Shown here piece by piece: positions 34,838 through 47,900 of a DNA stretch of 64,000 nt. The notes under the pieces were generated by a model that worked only from the letters and a program-made list of their open reading frames with translations, had not been told where the DNA came from and made no database searches. The DNA is taken from NCBI GenBank assembly GCA_910591455.2, contig OU342804.1, forward strand, positions 6,532,133-6,596,132, read 5' to 3'. The position numbers and the translations under genes are program-made. Source of the DNA: Pholis gunnellus. Lineage: Eukaryota; Chordata; Actinopteri; Perciformes; Pholidae. Position 1 is the stretch's first letter; each line of letters opens with the position of its first letter.

Positions 34838-35165
34838 ATACGAGATTGGGAGAGTTTCGATAGCCTCTAAACGGCTCTCAACATGGCCGGCGCCTCACAG
34901 CTAACAGTGCAAACAACGGCGACAGTGCTGACAGAGCTAACAGTGTTTGTCTGAGGGGGAACCGGAGGGTGGGTGCTACCCTTCCACGTCGACGATGCCG
35001 GTTTGGGACGATGTTAGCGTCTCTAACCAGCGTATGAGAGCAGTGCAGAGCGGCCGCCGCTAGCTAACCAGTGGGGCACGCTAACATGCCCCAAAGGCCG
35101 ACCCAACTATATCAACAAAGCAAGGAGAAGCTCTGATTAAAACACACACAAAGGGCTCAGATAGG
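34838..35165 (+). repeat. Interspersed repeat family D, 3' of adra2d
   Basis: Contains cagctaacagtgcaaacaac and gacagtgctgacagagctaa. A related copy lies at 41068-41240 with the same two blocks. GC content is higher than in the surroundings. Confidence 0.55.
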
Positions 35166-36182
35166 CATTACTTCACTATATCTTTACATAGGTAATAGTT
35201 GTTTGCTGCCAGTAACGCTCTGAATGTCAATTACTTGCTCTTTTAATGGCTTGCTGTGCCTCAGAGTATATAAACACCGGCAGCACCCAAAGTTTAAACT
35301 TTCACTTGGAGTAGACACGGAGAACGGAAAGCCCAATGAAAGTTACCAGTTTTCCACGCAGCAGCAGTGTTCTGTTGACACTGCACAGCTCGGAGGCAAA
35401 GACATTAAAAATTCATGTGCAGCGTGCAGACGGGCTGATCTTCGCTTTACAAAGAGGACAAAAGAGAAGGAATAGAAAAGAGAGAGCCTCTGAATTAATA
35501 TAATGAACCTCAGGCTCATACAACAAAAGATAATTATTCTCTGAAGCTCAGGATGAAACAACTGGACCGGCTGCTTCAGGGCTCACGTACCGCTGGAGAA
35601 AACCTGATCCGACCTGAACCCAACACTTCGATACGACGAAGAATAAATCATTATTCATTCAATTGCTTCATGCAGATTGGGGAAACAAAATGTATTCTGT
35701 TGCTTTTAATTTGGCACGATAATCCGCGACGTTTTTTATCTTCCATCTCTACAAACACGAAGCACAGATACGAGTGTCGGCGGCCGCAGAAGGAGCCGCA
35801 AAGTCCAAGGCCACAAGGGACGTTACATCACTCTGGTTACCATGCAACACGGAGTTTGACAACAACTCGGGAGTTGCGTAATTAACTATTTCACCTGAAG
35901 TATAATGCTGTTGATAAAATATGATGAAGTGCGTTCTAAAGTGGCCCAAAGGGCAAGAAACGGTAATATAATGCCTTCTGGGGCGACCTTCCATAATTTC
36001 CTGCCTGCAAGTTAGAAACTCTGCATACTGATGTCTCACTGCATTCTGTTTATTGCTTTCGCCCCCGTCTCTCATGGCAGGTTTCTCAGCTTTTATACTG
36101 GACTCAGATCCAACACAGAAGTGAAAATAGTTAACATGAGTTAGAGGACAAAATGAAAAGCGGCAGGTGATCCTACAAAGAG

Positions 36183-36265
36183 GCGTGTAAGAAGTGGATG
36201 TAATCACCGTCAAGGCGCCCATTGGTTTGCGGAATGCTGTTTTGAAGCCTTGTGTTTAGCATTTG
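36183..36265 (-). mobile_element. hAT-like MITE copy 9 (end fragment)
   Basis: Only the CRE end remains: gtaagaagtggatgtaatc, then cccattggtttgcgg and gttttgaagcc. No CTCF-like core is left. Confidence 0.55.
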
Positions 36266-36514
36266 GGCTGAGCTAGCTAACGTTACAGCTCAGTCGAGAT
36301 GGGCGCCTCTTATGTTCACGTCTTTCTGTCGCGAGCCTCTCGCCCGTGAGTAGATGCATCCTTCCTTCTGCATCGCGATACGGTTGCCCGGTGTAGTTCG
36401 GTTGAAAGACTATAGTTCCGAAATGAATCTGCTCAAAAAAGGGTCAGTAGATTATAAGGAGTAAACAGGTCATGATTTCTCAAAAGAGACGTTGCTGTCA
36501 ACTTTTTCAAATGT

Positions 36515-36672
36515 ATTTTTTTGGGGGCCTTTGAACACCACAAGCTGAACGACATCTAGTCCCGATATCTCCAAAACCAGGCAACTCACACCAAAACAGA
36601 ATCTAGATTCTAATAGATAGTTAAGAGGAAAATTGTTCATTTTTGATTTATGGGGTGAACTGCCCCTTTAAG
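36515..36672 (+). repeat. Interspersed repeat family C, second copy
   Basis: Contains gaacaccacaagctgaacga, caactcacaccaaaacagaa and ends ggtgaactgcccctttaa. It is the same family as the copies near 23740 and 37620. Confidence 0.6.
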
Positions 36673-37619
36673 AGTGACCTCTTCTTTTCTTGACCTGGCT
36701 GTGTTCTTAGTATGTTAACGGATGTTATTGTTATTTCACAGCTTGTTCTTCTCTTCTGCTGCTTTACTCCAAACTTTTTCCTGATTTGCTAAATAGGAAC
36801 TTGAAGATCTACAGCGTCTCTCTGTCGAGCTTCTTTTTATAACCTCCACATTTCCCTTCAGACCTACTGTACTTGTGCAGAAACCCACATCACTAGAATT
36901 GACATACTTACGAAAGTATTTGTAACACTTGGAATAGAAAATCTCTTAATCGAAGCAGAGTAAAGCGTTCCTGGTTTATAGTCTTCTACTCAAAGCTGTT
37001 GCGTTCTGCCAGCATCTCCACGGACTCTCAGATCATTTGGAGTACTCAATTGATTAGTATTATTATTCCAGAATAAATTACAACTTCTGTTGTCTCTGGA
37101 ATTCAAAAGAAGCGGCCCCAATTTGGCAAATTGGCATCAGCTGTTGTCAATATCCTTCACAATGATTGGCTCATCCACCGCTAAGTGGTCTGGGAACATC
37201 CAATCATATCCATGGCTGTCAATCTGCCGCCGGTTCAGATGCTGCAGGACAGAAACACAAGCTGAGCTTATTAAGTATTTTTCGGTAGCCTGCAGTATGC
37301 ATTGAATTGGGAGTTACTACTTCCTCATAACACGACACCTTTAACTTTGATCCCTCTTCGTTTATGTGCTGCGCAAAGGATTGTGGGTCAGAATTACCCC
37401 CAAAAAGCATGCCGGCTTGCATACTGCTAAATACTACCGGATGTTGTAGAACATACTGGTATTTTTGTCATACTGCGTTTGACATACAATGTATTGGGTC
37501 ATACTCTTTCTCGCTTATCAAATAGTTTGGTAATCTGGATATTGGAACACACAGGCGGTTTTCCTGTGTTAGCTCTCAGCCTGCGATCACCACTAACAGG
37601 GGTGAAAGAAGTAGATCTT

Positions 37620-37800
37620 TTGATTAAAGGGACAGTTCACCAAATTAAAAACCTAGTGCTATTTATTAATCTACATTGTGAGTTGTCTCGTTTTGGACGT
37701 ATCGGCCGTAGAGATGTCTTCCTTCTCTCCAATATAATGGGACTAGATGTCGTTTAGCTTGTGGTGCTCAAAGCGCCAAATTCCACACACTCCTGTCCCA
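37620..37800 (-). repeat. Interspersed repeat family C, inverted copy
   Basis: Reads ttaaagggacagttcacc at its left edge and agcttgtggtgctcaaagcg near its right edge, the reverse of the copy at 36515. The two form a widely spaced inverted pair about 1 kb apart. Confidence 0.6.
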
Positions 37801-38534
37801 GCGTAGGAATGCACGTTTCTGTCGCCAGATAATCAGTCATTAACACCGCTTCCCCCGATTTGTAATGTGCTGATGAGCCAGCGACAACGGATAAATGGAT
37901 TTGTTAATTTCCAGGGTAGAGGCACTTCAGCCAAAACTTGGTGGGTTTTGGTAACTCGTTTGAAACCAAACCATCATGAAATAGTTTTGGCTGCAGACAG
38001 CTTTATCATCCTGTCTCGTTAGTGTCTCTGCATTCACATCTGTGAGCCCAAAATAAAGACAGTGAGCGCCCAGAGAAGCTCTGCCGTGCACACTGTTTAG
38101 AAGCAGCCGTGTGATGTTTCCTAACCTTGAAACTGTCATTGTTGAGCTCTCGTTAGAATGCATTCAGGAGTTGCTGGTTATTTTTAAAATCTGGCAGTTG
38201 CTTGGCTTGTTGGTTTCGGCAGCTCACAGAGGCCATACTGAGGAACACAATGGTTCTCCTCCTGCCAGATTGGAACGAATACACAAAGTCCTGGAGTCAT
38301 CACATTTCACTACCAGCTGTCTCTGACTGTGTGGTGAGAAGCTACACGCCAAGATTAGAATATGTTAATTCATTGTTTGTATAAAAAACAGAGTAATTAC
38401 AGTTTTACATGCATAGTCAAATGTGCAGTGGGTGTAAGAATTGTTTCAAGAAGTACATTTCAGATCAAATGGCAATACAATCACACCTGTGTGCCTGACA
38501 TTCAAAGCATTAATATAGCATCAAACAGCAGCTA

Positions 38535-38850
38535 TGTAAACATGAGTTTATGGTCTCAATCTCTAGTTTCAAGTCTTCTTCAATACAGCATGATGTTCAT
38601 TTAGTAAATTATGGTCCATTTAGAGTCAAACAGACCATAAAGCAGGGGATGCTTTAGGGCGGGGCTACACAGTGATTGACAGGTCTCTACGTCACTCCTC
38701 CTCAGTCCAGATATGGTCATTTCTGTTCATTGGTTGCAAAAAAAACAACGGCCGTAATCCAAGATGGCGACGGCAAAATCGGCGAACTGGAAGCTTCAAA
38801 ATGTCAGTCTACAAACCGATGGGTGACATCACGATGACTCCGTCATCAAG
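38535..38850 (+). mobile_element. hAT-like MITE copy 10, truncated at the CTCF end
   Basis: Begins inside the element at gtaaacatgagtttatgg, so the CTCF-like part is missing. GC box, ccaagatggcgacgg (YY1-type) and a mutated CRE (tgacatca) are present. Confidence 0.78.
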
Positions 38851-38861
38851 CAACCAACCTT

Positions 38862-39060
38862 GACCTTCTGAAAAGTTGAGGGATCAACAAACTTATTACA
38901 ATGAAACTTGTAGGAACCACGAAGGTCTGTACAAAATGTTGTGCCGATCCTTCGTGTAGAAGCAGAGATATTTCACTGGATAATTGAAAACTGTGAGGCG
39001 GCGCTGGATAAAAAAATCTGGGGATCACCAAACTCATTAGGGTTTATCCTCTGAGGAAGT
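38862..39060 (+). repeat. Interspersed repeat family B, partly duplicated copy
   Basis: Holds ggatcaacaaacttattac and, about 130 bases on, ggggatcaccaaactcatta, so two partial units lie head to tail directly after MITE copy 10. Confidence 0.5.
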
Positions 39061-40911
39061 AGGCTGCATGTATTAGTTGATGGTGCATATTTAAGTATTT
39101 ACAATGCATTTTATTCTATTTACTTTTAAATTGAAGTCTTCACAGTTTCCTCATAAGAGTTAATCCATTCATGTTCCTGTTTACATGCAAAGGAGGAGAG
39201 TCCAAAAAATGACTGAAATGCTGTTATAATGCCAGACTTACCCTGCTGATGCCATCGTGTTCCTGCTCTGAGCTGTTCTTTTTACAGCGCTTAAACAGAT
39301 GATAATCTCTTGTCAAGCTGTTTGATCAATGGCACAAGAAATATTTTTTAATTAAAATGTATTCATGAACACTCCATTTGGTGATCAAACTGCCTTTTAG
39401 CAGCTAGTAACATCTGGACATTCATGTAGTTATCCATAAAACCAGACTCCTGAACATGTGATTGGATGTTTGTTCTTTTAATTGTGCTCAACAGGGAGAG
39501 GAAGAAGCTGAAGAAGTTGCAAGAGTATGCAGAACAGAAGGACGAAGCTTGCAGCTTTATATGAATACAAATGTGTGACACGTGGTGCACCACGGAGCTT
39601 TAAGCAAAGAATATATCGACTCCCAGCAGTCTGACCAGCTCTCTCTGTCCCCGAGCAGCTCTCGTGGAGTAAAATAAAAGACGAGGGAAAACGTTTGCAA
39701 AAAGAGAGAGAGAATATTGTGATTTTAAAAACAGCATAAATACAGTGACCAGGGGAGCGCAGGCGGCTCAGAGAATATTAATAAATCATGTTTTGTATGT
39801 GATAATGTGTTGTGATGTAACATGATTCCTGCACTAGAGACAGACACAGACAAGTACAATGTGTCCCTAAAACTGATCAACCTTAGCTCTGGTGAATTAA
39901 TGAGACTGGAAAGTTAAAGGACTGAGTGCTGAATAACTGCTTTCTTTAACATGGCTCTTATCCCTAATGGAGAAATCCTAAATGTGATTACAGTCACAAT
40001 ATTTTAAAGCATATCACTCCTATGATTGTAAGTCTTACTTTTAATTTTGGGGAATATCGTCATTTAACTTTGTCCCATAATGCTTTGGGGGAAGTGCCAT
40101 GTTGTATGGGTCTCGGTGTGTTCAGATTTCACTGAGGTGTGACTCTGACAAGTGCTCGGGTCGCTGAGAGCTTTAAGTACCATAATTGCCTCCTTGGCTA
40201 GTTGGTTAAGCAATTAGCCTTTAAATGATATGAAGAAGTCTACTTCAATTTGAATTGAACGTATCAATTAGAGGTGCTCTTAATGCTGATTTAATTACCT
40301 ATTTATGTACAAGCAGGCCTACTTTTGTATTAGTTTTGGTTATCATAAAATAATACCAGGTATCAGTATCATTATGAGTGGGCCTGCTGTGTAAGTTTGA
40401 ACAACTAATGCTTTTATTCTGTTAAGAAAGGAAGTCAAATAAAATGTATGGAGGAACATTTTGAAAAGTGACACATTGCATCAGTCAACTCTTGTTTGAC
40501 CTTTTTGGTAATAATACGTGCACAAGCCTTAGTTTTTTCATTCTACAGATGATGAATACTCTGCTGCCACTGACATCTGTGCAATTTCCTTTGACACTCA
40601 AACTCAGCGGTCACAGAACTCATTCCAGCCCGCTGAGCTCGACACATCAGAAGAAGCCTGGCGTTGAAAGTAGAGTAGCTGTGGGACCAGAGGAATGAAA
40701 AGACTCTGAGTCTCTGTCGGTCAGTTCCTCACTCCGTCTGGAAAACACTTCACATGTTCGCACCAATTATGTTGGAAAAAAAACCCATTTGAATGCAGCA
40801 TGAACCATAGTCGATATGTGCATTCAGTGAAAATAACTGCTCCCTAATTCCACACACCACATCAACGTTGTGTTTGAAAAACACACGTTATATTCACAAA
40901 CTTTCACAGAA

Positions 40912-41062
40912 GCAGTGGTGGAAGAAGTATTCATATCTTTTACTGAAGTAAAATGAATATTACAGTGTAGAAATACTAAAAAAAGTAAATGTTACTTAAG
41001 TAAAAGTACAAGTGTTGACATCAAAATATACTTAAAGTACTAAAAGTGAAATTACACATTAC
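40912..41062 (+). repeat. Fish interspersed repeat (agtggtggaagaagtattca type)
   Basis: Begins agtggtggaagaagtattca and continues with tacttaagtaaaagtaca-like text. The same family is seen inverted at 58493-58705 (gagtacttcttccaccactg). From memory, this text is very common in fish genomes; the class is not certain. Confidence 0.65.
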
Positions 41063-41067
41063 ACACT

Positions 41068-41240
41068 TGCAGCTAACGGTTGTAACGGCGCTAACAGCGC
41101 AAACAACTGCAACAGTGCTGACAGAGCTAACAGTGTTAGCTAACAGTGTTAGCTAACAGTGTTTACCTGTGGGGAGCTAGAGGATGCTAAGCTTCTACGA
41201 CAACCTTGTCTGTCTGGACGGCTTCGTCGGTGTTAACCGT
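41068..41240 (+). repeat. Interspersed repeat family D, second copy
   Basis: Shares gcaaacaactgcaacagtgc and tgacagagctaacagtgtta with 34838-35165. The gttagctaacagt block is itself tandemly repeated three times here. Confidence 0.55.
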
Positions 41241-42440
41241 TTTTGTCATATTAGTTTGACGTCATTTGTTTCTTCCTCTTGTTGTGATTTTTTATGTTTG
41301 TTGGTGTGTGTGTTTTTGCCCTTTGACAACTGTTTTTGTTTCCATTTATGCCGTAAAGATTAGATTTTATGTGCAATTGAGACAATATGTGACTTTTGGT
41401 CCGTGCTGTCTGCAGCGACTCTCTGCCTCTCACTTTGCTGCCGACAGCTTTTTGTGGTTATTATAGATGATCTGCACCTTTTGTTCCAGCTTTGGTGGTG
41501 CTTCAGCCTTCGGTTTCATCACTCATGTAATTACATAACATTTTGTGTTAACATGTATAACTTCAATAGAAATTGAAGGGTTTCGCCTACTTTATCCATT
41601 AAATACACAGCGACAGACCCTTCGCTAAAGCGGACCCAAGGTTTTTCTTTAAATTGATTGATTGACTTTCAGGAAGAGACTCCACGAGCGCAGAAAAATC
41701 ATTTCAGTACAACATGTAATCGATCACAGTTAGATGCAAGCAGGGAGTTTTCTGAAAACTCTTTTTGCTGTGTACAGTAGTTTAAAAGTAGTTTTGTAAC
41801 TGTAAAACAGTCCGAGCCATAAAGAGAATACTATATTTAATTACTATATTTTATGTTTAATAAGCTCCTTTTTCTCATCATCATCATCACTTTATCACGT
41901 AATATCAGATGTTTTTATGGCTCTTTCACAGCATTTAAAACGATGACATTTTCCAGGGAAATCAATATTGGCCCAACGGATTGTACCTGCAATCAATGGA
42001 AGTAAATCTGTAGTAATTCAGCTTTGGTGAACACACACATATTAGCCATCGATCAACTGCAGAACGTCTTAATAGTGCTGACTTTTAAGGGAACAAGAGA
42101 GCTGGAGAGTCTATTCACTATTATTTAACCTCCTCCATCTGAATACTGCTCCTTTGTAAAGAGGAATGTTTTGCAGACATCGATGGTGCAGATACGTCTT
42201 TCAATAGACTGTGTGATCTTATTGTCCCGTTAGAAACCGAGTCCAAAGAGCTTTTTTTATCCTTCAATGACTCACAATCTATCTATTTTAGACAGAAAAA
42301 GGTCAAGAAGCAGCTGCTCATTTGTAAATAACAATAATGATTAAAAGCCAGTACTCTATTCATTTATGGAGCCGTGCAAGTCAGTGTATTTGACACAACA
42401 CTGTCCTGCAAGTATTTCAGAATAAAAGCCTTGTGTCCAC

Positions 42441-42861
42441 CAGACTGTATATAAGAAGTGGACGCAGTCGTTGTGACGTCACCCGTTGGTTTGTGGACCG
42501 ACATTTTGAAGCCTCGAGTTCGGCAAATTAGCCGTCGCCATCTTGACTTTTTGAAACTAGTGCGCGCAAGTTACAATATTTGGAATGTGGAGGAGTGATG
42601 TAGAGACACCGTATATGTCTCTGGTAGAGACCTGTCAATCACAATAAGCCCCGCCCTAAAGCATACCCTGCTTTATGGTCTGTTTGACTCTAAATGGACC
42701 ATCATTTACTAAATGAACATCATGCTGTATTGAAGAAGACTTGAAACTAGAGATTGAGACCATAAACTCATGTTTACAATGTTTACTGAGGTAATAAATC
42801 AAGAGAGAAGTAGAGTCATTTTCTCATAGACTTCTATACAACCAGAGGAGGTTGCCGCCTG
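42441..42861 (-). mobile_element. hAT-like MITE copy 11 with perfect 8-bp target duplication
   Basis: Starts CAGACTGTATATAAG and ends GGTTGCCGCCTG, with GTGTCCAC duplicated on both sides (42433-42440 and 42862-42869). This copy defines the element termini. CRE TGACGTCA is at 42474-42481 and reverse YY1 at 42534-42544. A deletion near the right end removed the CTCF-like core. Confidence 0.9.
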
Positions 42862-42925
42862 GTGTCCACAGAAAGACGCTAGAGGGCTTTTATTGAGAAA
42901 CATAAACAGGAAGTGTTGCGTAAAT

Positions 42926-43155
42926 GTTATCAGAATCAGAACCGTTTATTGCCACGGTATGTTGAACATACAAGGAATTTGACATGATGGGAGATGCATA
43001 ACATTTAACAATCAAGTAAAATCAACATAGGGCAAAGTAGAAACATATTAAAATGTACAGAAAGATATAAAATAAAGTGAAATATAAAATAAAGTGCACA
43101 AACGAACAGATAACAGGACTATAAACAAGTGAGATGTAAGTGTAGTGTAAACGTG
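42926..43155 (+). repeat. Retroelement-tail-like repeat (tcagaatcag...acatacaaggaatttg)
   Basis: Text resembling tcagaatcagaaccgtttattg then gaacatacaaggaatttgac, followed by an A-rich stretch. From memory, this is common in fish 3' flanks and thought to be retroelement-derived. It directly follows MITE copy 11. Confidence 0.55.
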
Positions 43156-44638
43156 TCGAGCATAATTAAATAAGAACCTAATGACGTCAATAGGCTTCAA
43201 AACCTCATTTCCACCGTCCTTTTTCTTTTTGCCGTGAATGCAGGAAAAATAAGCAAGGTGTTGGGTTGGCTTCAGAAGTCAGCAGCAGATATCATTAAAC
43301 CTGTTGAATAAAATGTGTATGGCTAGATAAACCTAGACCTGATTGCTTGATTTTGATTTTCATATCACACTGAAGTCCCTTTAACCTGAAAGCTTCATCG
43401 AGACGGTACGAACTCGCTGAAAGTGAGTCCAGTAGAGATTTTACTTTACACAAAAACCTGGAGTATAAGACACGTTCTAACTCCAGTCCTTCTCTGTTTT
43501 ATCAGGAGACGTCAGATCTCAAGCGGCTTCCGGCGTGTACGACCGCCTGGAGTTGACATAGGTGAGAAGTTGAGTGGTTGGTATTTGTGTCGAGATAAAA
43601 AAGATAGAAGACATGCAGACACACAAAGGGAGACGATATCTAATACCAAACAGAAATCAACAAACTCTCTAGTCGATGGCATTTCTGCCTGTTTTTGTCT
43701 GTCAGCTCTTGTTCTCTGTCTTATTTCTTCTTCTCCACCTCTTTATCCTTGTGCTCTCTGTCTTCTTCATGCCTTTCTTTTGTTATTTCCTTCCTTCTTT
43801 TATTCCATATTCAATTCTTTTTAGATGGACACGGAGCATTTTCTCATATCGTCGGATGGTGACAGGTGGCGGTTTGCCGCTTAAATTGAGGAGACAAGTA
43901 AGACGCCGAGCACTTTGAAAATCATGGAACCAAGAATATCAAAGAAGTCGTCCCAGTTTTTTTTCCTGCCGGAGACTTCGTGTGAACTGAAACGACGCTG
44001 AGCGCTGAAAGGGGAAATGTTCATAAATGGGGTTTGTGGAGGAATTGGAAGACTTCATACACGTATTATTGATGTTGCTAAGTGGCAACACAAAAAAACA
44101 CAAAAAAAGCTTTATCAAATAATTAGTAAAGTAGGACTTCCTCCGTTTAGTGGCAGGTTTCTTCCAGTCTGAGCTGATTCATAGTGACTCGACTTAGAAG
44201 ACCAAAAACCACAGCGAATAATCCTTTCTACATGCACTTAGAGGAAACAGAAATGTGAGGAGAGAACTTATTTTGTAAAGTTGATGTACGGATTCTCGAA
44301 CACAGACCTGCCACCGCCGTCGAACCCCCTCAAAATGTGTTATTTTAACTAAAGGAAATGTTTAAGTCTGATGTTTGTAGAGCAAATGTGTAAAGTTTGA
44401 TATGAAAATTTGTGATTAAGAAATTTGTTTAATGCCAAGTATGTTTTCACATACATGGAATTTACCTTTTCTTTTTTTGATGATGAAATAAGTAGCTGCA
44501 AAGTAGTAGTACTGTAAAAGTCAATAATCATGAATATAAGATATACATTTGCAATACAAAAACACATGAAACATATCTGTTTGTTCGTTAAAAGCTGTAC
44601 AGTGTTAAAAAGATGAATAACTGTAGACTGAGTTATGA

Positions 44639-44945
44639 TGCTTCATGTGTTAAAGCTGCATTCTCTCTAGTGTCCACCAGGGGGCGACTCCTCTGGTTGT
44701 ATAGAAGTCTATGAGAAAATGACTCTACTTCTCTCTTGATTTATTACCTCAGTAAACATTGTAAACATGAGTTTATGGTCTCAATCTCTAGTTTCAAGTC
44801 TTCTTCAATACAGCATGATGTTCATTTAGTACATTATGGTCCATTTAGAGTCAAACAGACCATAAAGCAGGGGATGATTTAGGGGCGGGTCTACTGTGAT
44901 TGACAGGTCTCTATCACGACGTCTACCTCTACGTCACTCATCTCA
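44639..44945 (+). mobile_element. hAT-like MITE copy 12
   Basis: From tgatgcttcatgtgttaaag to acgtcactcatctc. The CTCF-like core CCACCAGGGGGCGAC is intact at 44674-44688. The CRE/YY1 end is missing. Confidence 0.8.
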
Positions 44946-47900
44946 AAACATTTTGCATTTTCAGTGTGTACAGTTGGTGTAATCACTCTTATAGAATCAG
45001 TCCTGGCACAAACTACAGGTGTTCTGTGTGGATTCTACTAAAAGATCATGTTTCTTTTTTTGTTACTGCTGCTGTTTCATCAAAAGCCTCGTGGAGCACT
45101 TATTCAAAATGTTCATCTTCCATTTGCAATAAAAATAAAAAGGAATAAATATACTCAACTATCCATTCATTATTGAGTGACTTACTTTGATGTACAGTAG
45201 AACATACAGATAAAGTCTTATCGTCTATATTTTCCGGTTGTCTGTACTTACGTTTATCGTGAATGTGATAGCTAAGGAAGCCTGGAGGGAATTTCTTCAA
45301 ATGTGGCACAAATGTTCACTAAAGGAAGAGCAGTACTGATGACGTTAGCTTTACATTTATGTCAGTTAATCCTCATCATGGTCACTTCATAATGACATGT
45401 TAAATCGTGCATTTCATAGTATTAAATACAGAAATCCTTTTCTTCACTCTTTTCTTCAATACTTTTATATTACTTCTGTGCCAATTATGAATTTGAGTTC
45501 TTTATAATAGCCATAGCAATAGTCATTTAAATTTAAATTCTCTCTCAGCAGCGGTAATAAAGAGCTCATAATGAAGCTCGTCTCCTGCACAGTATGTTGG
45601 GTGGCAACACTGCAGAGAAAATCACCATACTTAAAAACTCACTTAGGTTAAAACGTCGTATTTTGCTCGTGTTGGGGTTTGAAGAATAAAGAAACTCTAT
45701 AGAACGTAATAACAGACGATGCAACTCGTTTGATTGGAGACGTTTTGTGGTGAAGCTGCATTAAAAGACTCTTGAAAGAAGGGAAACAGATATTTTTTGA
45801 TGAGATGCATGGAAGCCACCTCTTCTCTTCCTGTTCACTTTAATGTCTTTGTTGTCCTCTCTCATATTATCTAACCTTCCCATTCACGGCGCTCCGTCTG
45901 GCTGCCAGCTCAACTCTGTCTCCTCCTTTGCTTTTACGTCCTTGACTCAGTTACGCAGATGAATTAATTTCTTAAATCCAATCTGGCTGTTTGTGTTAAT
46001 CAGGTTGGATTTGTGCATTACGGTTTTGTTTACCCAGCAGCTTTAACAATGTATTTGTGCTCTAGATGGGAGTGCTTTTGTTTTTTTCCCTGTGGAGCTG
46101 TTGGCTGGATGAGATGTATTCTGTCTCCGTCTGAAGGACAAATCGAAATATGATTAGAGACGGACACACGCTCTTTAAATTTGATCTGAATCAGATTTGA
46201 AAACCACAAATGAATATGATGCAAATGTGATGTGCATACATCATAGAATCATAACAACATCAATCTGACTGCAGAATGTAAACACTCCAAACTCATAAAT
46301 GGCTCAATGAATAAGAATTGGCTTTTATATTTTATGTAGAAGTGATGCAGAAGTTAATTTACATTTCTGGAACCTGAAAATAGACTTTTTGGATTCTACA
46401 TTTCTCACATTTTTTGACCTTTTCACACTCAAACAGCTGCCCACTGAAGAGATGAACAGACGTTGTTTATTTATCCATATTTTAGTAAAAATAGTAGTTT
46501 GGAACATACAGTGGATTAGGTCTTGGTGATATGACGATCTATATCATTCAATATAAAAATGTCTAAAAATGGGCACCTTGGGAAAAACCAGCAGCCGTTA
46601 GTTGGCTGTTTTGCATCAACATGTGGAAACTTTCTCCAACAACAACAGGAAACCATCTTCTGTAAAGTTTGCCACACGACGGCCATGTTTGGAGTGCAGG
46701 AAAGTGTCAAATAGATAATTATATTATACATACATCTATACTACATAGTTCGTAGTCTTTTGTTTCCAGCAAATATTTTCTCACAAATGTAATGTGTTAA
46801 GAAACAATCCTCCGATTTTAATTACCCAGAATTAAACACTGTCATTTGATACGTAATGCTAGTATAAAAAGTATATAGCTTATACAGCCTCTGTTTAAAG
46901 TTAAGGACAGATCATAGTTATGGCAAATAAATGATGGATTACACATAAGGCGACAGATGCTCTTGATCGGAAACAGATGGACAATAAACAGGTGATAGTT
47001 GTTTGCAGGTCTGTGATAGGACGCGTACCCCGGTGTCCTCCAAACCACCTCTTTCTGCTTTGTTACATGAAAAGCACACTGAGGTTTATCATGAGGTGAG
47101 GAACCTTCTAATGTGGTCGTCAGGCCTTCGGATTACTGGGCTGTTTGTCACATCCGCACCGGAGCCGCTCACCTTTTTTCCAGCAGCAACTTCACTGCTG
47201 AACAAACTGCACAGCGCCTGTTGACGCAGGACGTTTTGATGTGATGAAGTCTTCTCTAAAGTCCTTGTCAAGGTTGATAACTGATTGATGAATGGACTCA
47301 TCAACAGGCGGACAGCAGCAGAGGGACGCAAAGTGCCTTTCAATTTTCAAGCCTCTTTTTTTTCCCACAACAAAGCGCGACGGATAGCGGGCTTCAATGT
47401 TTTACCGGCTCTTATCTGTCACGCAGTTTGCCTCTGAGTTTTCAGAATCCACTTCCTCACATAGCACCAACAAATCAGTGGGAATGCGTCACTCAAACGA
47501 TGCCAGTTTTCAAATATTGATGGTACAATCCGAGCTCCTCCGCTCGCTGCCTCTTAAATGTCTATTTGAAGCAATTTTGGGGGGAATGAGTGACAGAAAA
47601 CGTCCTCTTTCATTATCTTGTATCTCTCATCTGCACCATCTACAGCATGGAGGTTACTTTGACACCAAAAATCTAAATAATGTAAAACAAAAAAGCCGCC
47701 CAGTCAGAGCCCACCTCCTTCCAGACCATTCCTCGCACTGTGACTTCAAACAGTTGCTTCAAAAGCAACCAAATGGAAAGGAAAGTAGATCTGTCAGGGG
47801 GAAAGTAGGTCAGAGGGACCAGTGAACACAGCTTGATGTTTAGTAAAGTGAAAGCAACATAAAATGGTCCCCGAAGGCTCCTCGACTAAATTCTGCTGTG

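Larger units (their letters stand above)
34135..42440. other. Gene-free region 3' of adra2d
   Basis: No supportable gene. Holds family D (34838-35165, 41068-41240), family C inverted pair (36515-37800), MITE fragments 9 and 10, family B (38862-39060), a (GACT)n run near 34250-34270 and the agtggtggaagaag repeat at 40912. The minus-strand frame 35749-36222 has no domain and overlaps MITE fragment 9. Confidence 0.6.

Noticed and set aside
35749..36222. 157-codon minus-strand frame
   Set aside because: It runs into MITE fragment 9 and matches no family I know.
47397..47825. 142-codon frame, the longest outside genes and low-complexity DNA
   Set aside because: No recognisable domain, no splice partners and a mixed composition expected by chance at this length. 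It may be conserved non-coding DNA instead.
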